DNA of 64,000 nucleotides. Origin: UBA9926 sp913064795 (GTDB taxonomy: Bacteria > Pseudomonadota > Gammaproteobacteria > Pseudomonadales > Azotimanducaceae). The position numbers and the translations under genes are program-made. Location: NCBI GenBank assembly GCA_045560765.1, contig JBJKZD010000007.1:124001-188000 (forward strand). The letters are read 5' to 3'. Shown here one piece after another: positions 44,242-52,979 of this stretch (the first letter of the stretch is position 1; every line of letters starts with the position of its first letter). The notes beneath the pieces were generated by a model. The model did not search any database. It saw only the letters and a list, made by a program, of their open reading frames with translations, and was not told where the DNA came from.

Positions 44242-45454
44242 TGGGGGTGATGATCCCAGCAGCTTTTATTGTCGCGATTTCATCATCAGAAATACCGAGT
44301 TCCTTCAAAATGGCCTCAGAGTGTTGTCCCAACGTCGGAGCACTCCGGGTAGGGCCCACTTCGATTCCTGAAAAACGCATGGGAATTCCAACGGTGGCAT
44401 AGTCTCCCTGGTCAGGATGCTTTATTTTGGGAAAGAGATTGATGGCTTGGGCTTGGGGATCTTGCGGGACCTCGTGCAGCCCAAGTACCGGTCCCCAGAT
44501 CAGACCAGCTTTATCAAATATTAATCCCCATTCGTCACGGGAGCGGGTAGAGAGCGCAGCATCGACCCCAGCGGTTAGCTCAGGCATATGATCGTAGCGC
44601 CCCTTCGGCGTTGCATACTTTTCATTATCGAGCCAATCATGAAGTCCCAATGCAGCACAAAAAGCTGGCCACTTGTCGGCCCCGGGCATATTAAAAACCA
44701 CCCATTGACCATCGCCACAGGGATAGCGATTGGCGGTTGGCGTAAGCATATTCTCTCGAGCTCGCCGTCGAACGGGTGCCGAATCGATTGCAGTCGTTGC
44801 GTAATCGCTGGCCTGGGTCCAAACCGCGGTTTCATAGAGGGAAGTTTCAATCGCTTGAGAGGCGCCGGTGCGCTCGACTTGTCGCAGCGCCGCGAGAATC
44901 CCTGCAACGAACGCAAGCCCTGTGGTGTGGTCACCCTGAGCTGGACGGGCTTGGGGTACGAGGCCATCATCTCCCTCTCGCATCGCGTCATAAAGACCCG
45001 ATCGTCCGAAAAATGCAGTGACATCGTAACCAGGTCGCCATGCATCCGGTCCTTGCGTGCCATAACCCGTCAGTGTGGCATGGACCATTTGCGCATTGAC
45101 TTTAAACAGAGAGGCGGGGTCCAGCCCGTAGCGCTGTTGGCGTTCGAGGAGCAGATTACACATAAAAATGTTGGCTTTAGCGCAGAGGGCGTGCACCAGC
45201 GCAATCCCTTCTGATTGAGTAAGATCAACGACCAGAGATTCTTTACCCCGGTTGTCTACGTCGAATTGAAAGTCAAAGGTTTTCAGGGGGCTATCGATTT
45301 TTGGGGCCCGGCCCATGTCTCGCATTGGATCTCCGGAGGGCGGCTCTATTTTGATCACTCTGGCGCCAAGGTCAGAAAGAATGGCGCCTGCACTGGGTGA
45401 AGCCATCCAGTTATCAATTTCGATTACCAAAATATCGTCAAGTGGGGCGGTCAC
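44234..45454 (-). CDS. CaiB/BaiF family III CoA-transferase
   Basis: A family III CoA-transferase of 406 residues that moves CoA between carboxylic acids. The N-terminal Rossmann-like part has LVIEIDNWMASPSAGAILSDLGARVIKIEPP. The catalytic Asp is expected in GDHTTGLAFVAGILAAL near 175, and TGYGTQGPDAWRPGYDVT near 130 is a typical CoA-contact segment. First gene of the operon with Nudix and enoyl-CoA hydratase. The pair of acids used cannot be told. Confidence 0.92.
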   Translation of the reverse strand: MTAPLDDILVIEIDNWMASPSAGAILSDLGARVIKIEPPSGDPMRDMGRAPKIDSPLKTFDFQFDVDNRGKESLVVDLTQSEGIALVHALCAKANIFMCNLLLERQQRYGLDPASLFKVNAQMVHATLTGYGTQGPDAWRPGYDVTAFFGRSGLYDAMREGDDGLVPQARPAQGDHTTGLAFVAGILAALRQVERTGASQAIETSLYETAVWTQASDYATTAIDSAPVRRRARENMLTPTANRYPCGDGQWVVFNMPGADKWPAFCAALGLHDWLDNEKYATPKGRYDHMPELTAGVDAALSTRSRDEWGLIFDKAGLIWGPVLGLHEVPQDPQAQAINLFPKIKHPDQGDYATVGIPMRFSGIEVGPTRSAPTLGQHSEAILKELGISDDEIATIKAAGIITPNV

Positions 45455-45690
45455 AGCACAGTCTCCGGTGATCAGTCAGGGCACAATGATATTGGAGTCA
45501 ACAGCAATTAGAAAGCGGGCTGCCCAGGGTTGTCCCAGTGGATCCACGGTCTTGCTTCACCCATATTTTGTCGATGGTGATCAAGTAAACACTGTTTAAG
45601 GGTGATGCTGGGCAGAAGGGTCTGTGCAAAGCGGGCCCGGCGGAAGCAGGGCGCGTTTAATCTAGGCCGCTGTCATGTGAGGGCAAGCGC

Positions 45691-46581
45691 CTAGGGCTTT
45701 GGGTGCAAGTGGAAATAAAGTTGACGATCGTGTCGAGAAGCAGCGGACAAAGGGCCTGCTCGAACATAAGGCTCCCAGTTCGATTTTGCGAAAGGTTTGA
45801 CTTCGTCACCCATCACTGTCACACGTTCAATGATGCGCTCCTCCTCAAAATCATTGAGTACAAAGTGCTGGGTGCATCGGTTGTCCCACATGCAAACGGT
45901 GCCGGGTTGCCATCGATATCGAACGGTAAATCTAGGGCTTGTAATAAACCGGGTTAAGTAATCGAGCAACATGTCGCTTTCTGGCGCCGACATTTCAACA
46001 ATTCGGCGTGTGAAATGCTCGTTAACGTAGAGCGCGGGTTGACCTGTTTCAGGATGTGATCTGACCACAGGATGAATCGCCGTCTGCTCGGGATGGTTAT
46101 GAGGATGTGCGTCGTGAAGCGCGGTTAATCCGCGACATAAATCCTGCATCGGTTCAGAGAGTTCTGAATAAGCCAGATAGAGGTTGCTCCACAGCGTGTC
46201 CCCGCCGACTTCGGGGCATTGAATCATGTTAAGGACAGACATGATCGCAGGGCTTTTTTGAAAGGTGATGTCGGTGTGCCACTCATCGGCAATCCCGCCT
46301 TTACTGGCGGTCAGTCTAAAGATTTTTGGATGATCATTGGGAGAATCACTCAGATTGGGGTGCCCTTCTAACGCCCCGAATTGCTCTCCTAGCCTGACGT
46401 GCTCCTCAACACTTAAGTGTTGATCGGGAAAAAATAGAACTTGGTGATCAAGCAACAGCCTGCGAATCCCATCGATCGTGCTGCTTTGATTGGTTCTTAA
46501 GTCAATCCCGGAAATTTCAGCTCCGAGTGCTGCAGACAAACGCTGGACTGACCAGCCTTGTGACGAGAGTGTGTGTGACAT
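45691..46581 (-). CDS. TauD/TfdA family Fe(II)/2-oxoglutarate dioxygenase
   Basis: An oxygenase of 296 residues that hydroxylates a small substrate (taurine, 2,4-D or another acid) with 2-oxoglutarate. The iron facial triad starts with EWHTDITF (H and D near 102/104); the distal His is in MWDNRCTQHFVLNDF near 252, with the 2-oxoglutarate-binding Arg expected about 15 residues later in ERVTVMGD. The ATG at 46581 has GAGGA eight bases upstream; a longer frame to 46650 has no ribosome site. Divergent from a zinc dehydrogenase. Substrate unknown. Confidence 0.9.
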   Translation of the reverse strand: MSHTLSSQGWSVQRLSAALGAEISGIDLRTNQSSTIDGIRRLLLDHQVLFFPDQHLSVEEHVRLGEQFGALEGHPNLSDSPNDHPKIFRLTASKGGIADEWHTDITFQKSPAIMSVLNMIQCPEVGGDTLWSNLYLAYSELSEPMQDLCRGLTALHDAHPHNHPEQTAIHPVVRSHPETGQPALYVNEHFTRRIVEMSAPESDMLLDYLTRFITSPRFTVRYRWQPGTVCMWDNRCTQHFVLNDFEEERIIERVTVMGDEVKPFAKSNWEPYVRAGPLSAASRHDRQLYFHLHPKP

Positions 46582-46746
46582 AGTAGAATTCCTCGGGTGA
46601 AGCTTGAGCATAAACCAAGCGGTGATTAAAGAAAATTGGATGCCGCCCAACCAGACGCGCTGATGGTGATATCACGAAGAGTAGGACCGATTGTCAGTCA
46701 TCAAAATTCAACGGTATGACAGCCCAGGCATAACGAGGAAGGTCTA

Positions 46747-47709
46747 ATGAGGAAGACGAAGGCAATGCAAGCGCTTGTGTTGAACAATGGTATTTGGAGC
46801 TGCACGACTTCTGCAGAGATGCCTCGCCCGGGTCCTGGGGAGTCTCTGGTCCAGGTCCGTTATGCTGGTCTTTGTGGAACCGATCTAGAGCTGTCTTCAG
46901 GGTATTATGGATTTAGCGGCATTCCTGGGCACGAGTTTGTTGGTCGTGTTCTAGAGGGGCCGCGACAAGGTATGCGGGTGGTTGCGGATATCAATGTGGG
47001 ATGTGGGGATTGTTTCAGATGTACTTCAGGTCAGCATCGTCATTGTCAGCAAAGGACTGTGATCGGAATTAAGGGTCGAGCCGGGGCCTTTGCGCAGTAT
47101 TTGTCGGTCCCTGATCAGAACTTGTTGATGGTTCCAGATCAATTGTCCGATGAGTTGGCCGTCTATGCTGAGCCTGTCGCTGCGGCACTGGAAGTGATCG
47201 AGCAGGTTGCTGAGGCTCGGCCCACTGAGGTGCTTGTGATTGGAGCGGGGAGGCTCGGTATGATCACGGGGCAGGTGCTGGCATCGTTCGGTGTGAAGGT
47301 CAAGATGCTGATCCGCAACCCGCTTCGTGCCCAGCATATCCAAAATCCTGAAATCGAAATCGTCTCAGGCGCGGACAAAGACGCATACCCTTGGGTGATT
47401 GACTGTTCCGGATCCAAAGACGGTTTAGTCGCGGCGCTTGATGCAACTCAAGCTCAAGGTCTTTTGGTGCTTAAGAGCACGGTGGTTAATGCCGGCGAGG
47501 TGGATCTTAGTCCCATTATGGTCAAAGAACTGAACGTCTTGGGTTCTCGATGTGGGCCTATGGCGAGGGCATTGAACTGGCTGGAAGCGGGCGCTATGGA
47601 GCCGCCCAAAGCAGTTGTGTTTCCGTTGGGTGAGGTCGAAGGTGCATTGAACGCGGCGACTGATCCAAACTATTTCAAAGTTTTGTTTAATCCCGATTTA
47701 GAAATCTAA
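46747..47709 (+). CDS. Zinc-dependent alcohol dehydrogenase-type MDR protein
   Basis: A medium-chain dehydrogenase/reductase of 320 residues. Catalytic zinc ligands are in AGLCGTDLE (Cys near 39) and GHEFVGRVL (His-Glu near 58). The structural zinc lobe NVGCGDCFRCTSGQHRHC near 83-100 has all four cysteines. The NAD(P) loop VIGAGRLGMITGQVLASFG lies near 162. It is somewhat short in the C-terminal half. AGGAAGG precedes the ATG. Alone on the plus strand, divergent from the TauD-like gene. Substrate unknown. Confidence 0.88.
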   Translation: MRKTKAMQALVLNNGIWSCTTSAEMPRPGPGESLVQVRYAGLCGTDLELSSGYYGFSGIPGHEFVGRVLEGPRQGMRVVADINVGCGDCFRCTSGQHRHCQQRTVIGIKGRAGAFAQYLSVPDQNLLMVPDQLSDELAVYAEPVAAALEVIEQVAEARPTEVLVIGAGRLGMITGQVLASFGVKVKMLIRNPLRAQHIQNPEIEIVSGADKDAYPWVIDCSGSKDGLVAALDATQAQGLLVLKSTVVNAGEVDLSPIMVKELNVLGSRCGPMARALNWLEAGAMEPPKAVVFPLGEVEGALNAATDPNYFKVLFNPDLEI

Positions 47710-47845
47710 GCGCTGATTCCTCAGTTCGGGGTTTGAGGGCAGTAATTAGGGTTAACCAATCGATGCCTCGGTGATGGTCTTCAGATGGCGGGAGGGCTGA
47801 GCGTTGTTCTCCTTCCTTGAATGTTCAAGCGCAAGATGTTGCTTG

Positions 47846-49747
47846 TTAGGGATCAACCAAAATGACTTGAATAGGCTCTCCGCCCCCAGGCGCATCGAGC
47901 AGTACGACTTTAAAGAGTGAGTAGGGCGCGGCCTCAAAGGTCAAAGGGCCGCCAATCACAGTCTCTGATGAAGACTCGGTTACGGATATCGTGAAGGTCT
48001 CCGGAAAAAGGCCAAATTGTCCAGTCAAAAGGGGGACAATATTATTGCCCGTTGGATCGCTGTCACTGATCGTTGCTGAAGAGGGCAGGACATAGACGTC
48101 TAACAGTGGTGTGGAAGGCGCTGCATGGAGGATTGCCAGCGAGGACAGAGTTTTAACGGGTCGGGTTTCCTCATCGGCGACAGCGCCATCGATTTCATCA
48201 CCAAGCCCCGTAATGGCCAGCATATGATATTGATTATCAACCAGAGTCAGCGCCTCGGTATAAATCGGAGATTCAGGGTTGTTGGCATCCGTCGCTGTAA
48301 AAATGACGTTCCCCGCGTCGCTCAAGCGATACGTCGAAATATCGCCAAATAGTAAGTCTTCTGCAATTAAAACCTGAGGTGTAATTTCTAGGGTTACCGT
48401 GATCGCGTCTGTTGGTGCCGAGATTAGGAAGAGCGTCGCATCCCCGATCAGGTCAGTCACCGCATTTGACGTGGCCTCTCTGGATGTGCCATTGACCGTA
48501 AACTGTGCGCTGAGTGCCTCGTTCACGATCTCCAGTTGATTCGAACTGAGTTGCGATAGTCCTGTGTCGTCCTCATTGTCGCCATCATCGTCTGTGACGG
48601 TAATTTCGGTTTGGTAACTTTCCTTGAAATCGAGCGTAGACAGCAAAAGCCGAAAGCGACCTTCGCTATCTTCTATGATTACCGCTGCAACATCTGCTTC
48701 AGACGCTGAAATTGTCGAGACGATGCCTTCAGGCGTTGCATTGGCGCTGTCAATCGCAAGGTCAACCGTGTTCGCGCCATTGGTAATCGTCAGGGTTCCT
48801 GTGCCAATCTCTGTATCAGTGGTCTCGAAAGCGGCAAGGGTTTGATAAGTCTCAGCCACTGCAAGGCGCTCGACGGTGACGTCAAATGTACCCGTTTCAG
48901 CCGTTGCCTCGGCTAGAACGCTGACAACCGCCGGGCTCGTGGAGCTAACGGTACGTTGGTAGACGTCGATACTGGTGCGGTCAGGAATCGCGTTCAAAAC
49001 CCGTACGCTGGCGCTGAAGTTTGCATCCGGAAAGGCTGCGGTGCCGGTATTGACGCTATAGATGCCGGTCACGGGACTGTCACTGGGGCCAAAGGAATCA
49101 ATCAGGGCGATGATCGGGCTTACCCCTTCAGTGATTACAAAATCTCTCGACGTATAGAGTCGGTTGCCTTCGTTATCCTCCGCAGAAAGGATGGACCTTT
49201 CGGAGGGGGTAATGTCGATGGCCGCGCTGGCGGCACCGGGTTGCACGGTTTCTAAAATTCTTCGATCCGCGCTGCTTGCCGCGTCCTCAATATAGAAGGT
49301 GATTGCTTGGTCGTAGATGGATGCTGCGTGAACCAATGTGAGGGTTGTTTCTACAGTCGCTGGATCGGGCGGCGGGGCCAAAACCTCGACCAGTTTTAGA
49401 TTGTCCATTGTGCCGGTAAGGAACAGCGTTTTTAGACCATCTAGCGGGACCGATACGAGGAAATCAGCGATGTTTTCCAACCGATTGTCTTTGATATAGC
49501 TAACAGTAGTCGTCCGAGTAAGATCTGGGATAATTGAAGTGATGTCAGTGGACTCACCATAGTCTGCAGATCCTAAGGTTTGAGTGCCAAATTCGGTGTA
49601 CAGCGCTGGAGAATCTGAAACGGCATTAATGACTTTGATCGAGGCCGAAGGACTGGGTGCGAACTTATCGAAGCCCGGATCGTCGCCGCAACCCGAGATG
49701 AGCGCTACCGTTACGACCAGAAGGGCGGAAACAAAAATGCGGTTCAT
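47846..49747 (-). CDS. DUF4397 repeat lipoprotein
   Basis: A 633-residue exported lipoprotein. The signal peptide ends in a lipobox (ALISGC, lipidated C20). The mature part contains several DUF4397-like beta-rich units, each opening with a VxxxxAxxD/P pattern: ASIKVINAVSDSPALYTEFG near 35, LTLVHAASIYDQAITFYI near 137, VRVLNAIPDRTSIDVYQ near 247 and LAILHAAPSTPLLDVYVLP near 540. Strong Thr/Ser and acidic bias and an absence of Cys after C20 fit a periplasmic or surface location. Function unknown. A TATAAT on the minus strand lies 31-36 bp upstream. Confidence 0.85.
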   Translation of the reverse strand: MNRIFVSALLVVTVALISGCGDDPGFDKFAPSPSASIKVINAVSDSPALYTEFGTQTLGSADYGESTDITSIIPDLTRTTTVSYIKDNRLENIADFLVSVPLDGLKTLFLTGTMDNLKLVEVLAPPPDPATVETTLTLVHAASIYDQAITFYIEDAASSADRRILETVQPGAASAAIDITPSERSILSAEDNEGNRLYTSRDFVITEGVSPIIALIDSFGPSDSPVTGIYSVNTGTAAFPDANFSASVRVLNAIPDRTSIDVYQRTVSSTSPAVVSVLAEATAETGTFDVTVERLAVAETYQTLAAFETTDTEIGTGTLTITNGANTVDLAIDSANATPEGIVSTISASEADVAAVIIEDSEGRFRLLLSTLDFKESYQTEITVTDDDGDNEDDTGLSQLSSNQLEIVNEALSAQFTVNGTSREATSNAVTDLIGDATLFLISAPTDAITVTLEITPQVLIAEDLLFGDISTYRLSDAGNVIFTATDANNPESPIYTEALTLVDNQYHMLAITGLGDEIDGAVADEETRPVKTLSSLAILHAAPSTPLLDVYVLPSSATISDSDPTGNNIVPLLTGQFGLFPETFTISVTESSSETVIGGPLTFEAAPYSLFKVVLLDAPGGGEPIQVILVDP

Positions 49748-49777
49748 AGGGCGGGGTTAGTCCGAAGTTGGCGGTAC

Positions 49778-49783
49778 ATTATA
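49778..49783 (-). promoter_or_regulatory. Candidate -10 box of the DUF4397 lipoprotein gene
   Basis: TATAAT on the minus strand, 31 bp before the ATG at 49747. No good -35 is seen at the usual distance. Confidence 0.4.
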
Positions 49784-49837
49784 AGAAAAGTGATGATGAT
49801 GCCAGATTTTTTGCATAGAAGCCGTCTCTAGGGTGGG

Positions 49838-50596
49838 CTAGTGGGTGCCTCTAAACGCGATGATCCCGGCGGTCACTGCAACGTTCAGTGATTCAACATT
49901 GTTGCGCATCGGGATGTGAATTTGCTGATCGCAGGCTTTTAGCGCCCCCTCAGACAAACCCGTGCTCTCGTTGCCGAGCAGGAATACTGTTTTTCCTCCC
50001 TCTGGGACGTCCCCAACGGTCTGGGTAGCTGACCCGTCAAGGCCGACTAGGTGAAAATTGGCTTGTTTCAAGGCCGTCTGCGCGCTTGCAGTCGTTTTAC
50101 ATGTTAGGACCTTTGTTTTAAGTAGGCACCCAGCGCTGGCTTTGTAGACCAAAGGGTCCAGCTTTGCGCAACCTTTGCTCGGGAGAATGATGCCCTTCAT
50201 TGTTGATGCGGCGACACTTCGGATAATCATGCCGAGGTTTTGAGGGTTCGTGATCCCCTCTAAAAGGAAAAAGGCTTCATTGTCACAGTGTTGGTCTAGA
50301 AGGTGCTCGTCGAGGGTTGTGTGTTGCGGTGCGAGAATATCAATCGCGACCCCTTGGTCTTGACGACCGTTTTTTGAGATTCGAGAAAGCGCTTGTTTGG
50401 TGTGCTGGAACACGGGAATGTCGCGAGATTTGCACAGGGCTTGAATTTGGAGGATTGAATCCCCTGGACGGTTCGACTGAGCGAGGTGAACGCGGTGGAC
50501 TTGCAGTTGGTCGTCGCTCAAAATCTCGATTACAGTGTTTCTGCCATACAGCGTGAATCTGCGCTCGTTGGGTGAAGGTTTGGTTGGATGATTCAT
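49838..50596 (-). CDS. TrmH/SpoU-type RNA 2'-O-methyltransferase
   Basis: An SPOUT-fold RNA ribose methyltransferase of 252 residues. The three SpoU motifs are present: ITNPQNLGMIIRSVAAS near 117 (motif 1 with N and R), FLLGNESTGLSEGALKACD near 205 (motif 2) and IPMRNNVESLNVAVTAGII near 228 (motif 3). The N-terminal 90 residues form an L30e-like RNA-binding domain (LYGRNTVIEIL at 17-27). It resembles RlmB and related 23S rRNA or tRNA methyltransferases; the target nucleotide is not assignable. Confidence 0.92.
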   Translation of the reverse strand: MNHPTKPSPNERRFTLYGRNTVIEILSDDQLQVHRVHLAQSNRPGDSILQIQALCKSRDIPVFQHTKQALSRISKNGRQDQGVAIDILAPQHTTLDEHLLDQHCDNEAFFLLEGITNPQNLGMIIRSVAASTMKGIILPSKGCAKLDPLVYKASAGCLLKTKVLTCKTTASAQTALKQANFHLVGLDGSATQTVGDVPEGGKTVFLLGNESTGLSEGALKACDQQIHIPMRNNVESLNVAVTAGIIAFRGTH

Positions 50597-50922
50597 GGAT
50601 CAAACCTATTGGATTATCCTAAAAGCACTTTCTTTATAACGGAAATTGAAATAACGGAAATTGAATCGAATGCCGGCAATGCCTTTTATTGTTCTAATCG
50701 CGCTTTCCGGATCGCCCCATGCAAGCGGGTCTTGCAGCACCGCCGCTGTCAGGGCGCGGACTCCGGTGGCATTAGACCCAGGCCAGACATCCGGAGGTTT
50801 GCTGCCGAACCCTCGGTTATCTTTCTGCAGATTGATCGAGTCCGGTTGCCTCTAAAAGCGGGGCTTGGATGAATTCTCTGGGTATGCTTAATCCCTCTCC
50901 AAGGTCCGCTGATGGGTTTCTC
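50597..50922. other. Intergenic region between the SpoU gene and the selenoprotein gene
   Basis: About 325 bp with no supported gene. A 64-codon frame at 50661-50855 starts with a weakly hydrophobic stretch but has no ribosome site. The only structure seen is the 15-bp duplication at 50636-50665. Confidence 0.4.
50636..50665. repeat. Perfect 15-bp tandem duplication
   Basis: ATAACGGAAATTGAA occurs twice without mismatch, starting at 50636 and 50651, in the upstream region of the minus-strand SpoU gene. Confidence 0.92.
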
Positions 50923-51381
50923 TTAGAGTAGCTCGTTCAGCGCGGCACCCACGCTTTCGGGCGACTCCTGAGGGTCAAAGCGCTTCACCACGTGCCCCTC
51001 GGCGTTGACAAGATACTTTGTGAAGTTCCAACCGATATCACCAGGGATCGTTTCTTTCAGCCAACGATAGATGGGTGCTGAGTCATCCCCATTCACATCG
51101 ACCTTCGCGAACATGGGGAAGTTGGCATCAAATCGGTCCTTGGCAAAGGCAAGGATCTCGGCATTGCTGCCGGGCTCTTGGCCACCAAACTGATTACAAG
51201 GAAATCCTAGGACAGTGAGATTAGGATGTTCAGAATGTAAGGCACGCAGACCTGCGTACTGAGAGGTGAGGCCTCACTGACTCGCGAGATTGACGATTAA
51301 GAGTGCTTGGTCTCGATAGTCTGATAGTGAAATGGTCTCGCCGGTAATCGTTTCCGCCTCGATTTCATATAGATCGCTCAT
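50923..51381 (-). CDS. Glutathione peroxidase, selenocysteine-containing (UGA-36 read as Sec)
   Basis: Peroxide-reducing enzyme of 152 residues, read through an in-frame UGA at codon 36 (51274-51276). The ATG at 51381 has AAGGAG seven bases upstream. The UGA lies in VNLASQ-U-GLTSQY, exactly where the family has Sec or Cys, and the frame continues in full homology: GFPCNQFGGQEPGSN, FPMFAKVDVNG, WNFTKYLV. The whole tetrad is intact: U36, Q68, W118, N119. A hairpin with GGUC apex starts 16 nt after the UGA. Automatic callers would see only a 63-codon fragment at 50923-51114. Selenoprotein is far more likely than pseudogene because everything else is conserved. Needs SelA, SelB, SelC and SelD elsewhere. 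Confidence 0.92.
51242..51259 (-). promoter_or_regulatory. Bacterial SECIS element of the glutathione peroxidase mRNA
   Basis: Just downstream of the UGA on the minus strand, GUACGCA pairs over 7 bp with UGCGUGC around the tetraloop GGUC. The loop begins 21 nt after the UGA, within the bacterial SECIS range. The ten apical bases GCAGGUCUGC are the same as I know from the SelB-binding hairpin of E. coli fdhF. It lies within the coding sequence, as bacterial SECIS elements do. Confidence 0.9.
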
Positions 51382-51438
51382 GTTTGACTCCTTGTCTTGG
51401 CTTCTATTCTAGGTGTTCCACTTTAGTTTTCAAGGTGT

Positions 51439-52974
51439 TCAGGAAAAGACGCCGTGCCAGTACCATCGGTGTGTCAGTGATCGATAAAAGAGCCAATAAA
51501 GTGTTTTTTGGGCATAGCGATAAATATAATAATCACGGTTTTGTCCATCCCCATCCCACCAGGCTGCGTTAATGCGTTCCGGGCCTTCGAGCCACTCAAA
51601 ATCGGGATGTTGAAGTGGGTTTAGATCTTTGTGCAGTCGCATGGGGCGCTCAAGGATAAAGTTAGGGCGTATGGGGTAGATTAAATTCGGTGGATTGATT
51701 TTTTGCCGCTCGGGGTCGGCGACCGGTTTGATTTTTTGCCAGCTTTTTTCGGGCCGGTGATCGTCACCAAGGCCGAGTCCAAAGCAATTTTCGGGAGTGA
51801 GTTGGGTTTGAAGTAAACTGAGCAAGTCATTGGCTTGTTTGATGTGCTCAAGATTATAAACCGATGTACGTAAATTTCCTTGATCTGCTTCCGCCTGAGA
51901 AAGCATTAAGGCACTGGGTGGAAAAAGGGAAGGCGGCGTTGACGTCGATGCTTGGAAGGTTGAAGCACTAAAAATGAGTTGATCGACCTCCTTAACGGCT
52001 TGCACTTGATCTAGTTTGAGCGAAGTCAATTTTATAAATAATGGCACATCGTTATCGGCGCGGGCTAATTTGATTACAAGATTGGCCTGTGTCTTGCCGC
52101 GATATTTGAGCCTGATTTCGAATGTTTGAGTTTGAAGTTGGCGAGCGGTTAGAAAAGCGCCAAAGGCATCAGCCAACCGTTTGATCGGGAAAATCAGAGA
52201 TTGTAGGTTGTCGACGCTATCGATAAAAAACACATCGGAATAAAAAGCTGCTGGTGGCTCGATAAAATGTTGTGGATCGGCTTCATGGCCTAAGAGTCGG
52301 TCCAAATGGCGCATGAATGCGTTACCAAACCGTTTTTTTAGGCCTTCCCGGGGCAGTTTGAGCAAGTGGCTTAATTTTGTGACGCCCATTTTTTCAAGTT
52401 GGGTCACGTTTTGCTCAGGTAAATGGAGATGGTGCAGGAAGGTGCTGTGGAAGGTGTTTTCTGGGGGGTGCAGATGACTGTCTGGATATCTCCGTTCGGC
52501 ACAGACCTTGGCCGCTAAAGGTGTTTGACTTAACCCCAGAATTGGCGTGTAGCCTAGCTGGGTGATGGTGTGTTTGATCCGTAGTTTCATGGTTTCGAGG
52601 CCTGAAAACAATTTCACACTGCCAGAGATTTCTAAGATTAAATGCTGGGAGCCATGAAAGGCGATATTGGGTGTGAATTCATAAAGCCACTGTGCAATTT
52701 GCTGCAGTGCTTGTTGCTCTTTTTGGATGTCTTTTTCGATACAGACCAATGTTTCGCACAGCGCGTAGGCATGACTGATCGTTGTTCCAAGGGTGATGCC
52801 TGTCTCAATGGCTGCCGTTGAGAGTCCCTCGATGCGTTGCTGGCGGACAACTGCGATGGCTTTTGAATGATGGGATGCTTCTGTACTGAGACCCGGGCGA
52901 TGAAAAACCTCGAGTGCAAGTTCTGGGAGATAGAGGCTCAGCCATAGTTTCTTACGTGCAGGTGATTTTGACAT
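51439..52974 (-). CDS. imuB: ImuB, Y-family polymerase-like protein of the SOS mutasome
   Basis: Non-catalytic Y-family relative that bridges DnaE2, ImuA and the beta clamp during SOS mutagenesis. From the ATG at 52974, five bases after the imuA stop, it has 511 residues; the frame is open up to 53124 but that part overlaps imuA. It begins KKLWLSLYLPELALEVF, where the first catalytic acidic motif of active Y-family polymerases is missing, as known for ImuB. A helix-hairpin-helix segment (VTKLSHLLKLPREGLKKRFG) and little-finger domain follow, and the C-terminal tail ends with SLTHRWYWHGVFS typical of ImuB. Confidence 0.9.
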   Translation of the reverse strand: MSKSPARKKLWLSLYLPELALEVFHRPGLSTEASHHSKAIAVVRQQRIEGLSTAAIETGITLGTTISHAYALCETLVCIEKDIQKEQQALQQIAQWLYEFTPNIAFHGSQHLILEISGSVKLFSGLETMKLRIKHTITQLGYTPILGLSQTPLAAKVCAERRYPDSHLHPPENTFHSTFLHHLHLPEQNVTQLEKMGVTKLSHLLKLPREGLKKRFGNAFMRHLDRLLGHEADPQHFIEPPAAFYSDVFFIDSVDNLQSLIFPIKRLADAFGAFLTARQLQTQTFEIRLKYRGKTQANLVIKLARADNDVPLFIKLTSLKLDQVQAVKEVDQLIFSASTFQASTSTPPSLFPPSALMLSQAEADQGNLRTSVYNLEHIKQANDLLSLLQTQLTPENCFGLGLGDDHRPEKSWQKIKPVADPERQKINPPNLIYPIRPNFILERPMRLHKDLNPLQHPDFEWLEGPERINAAWWDGDGQNRDYYIYRYAQKTLYWLFYRSLTHRWYWHGVFS

Positions 52975-52979
52975 GACGA

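Noticed and set aside
50661..50855. 64-codon frame with a weakly signal-like start
   Set aside because: TTG start without ribosome site, no family resemblance, and composition like its non-coding surroundings.
50923..51381. Glutathione peroxidase as a nonsense pseudogene
   Set aside because: The only disruption is one UGA exactly at the Sec/Cys position, the rest is intact, and a SECIS hairpin follows.
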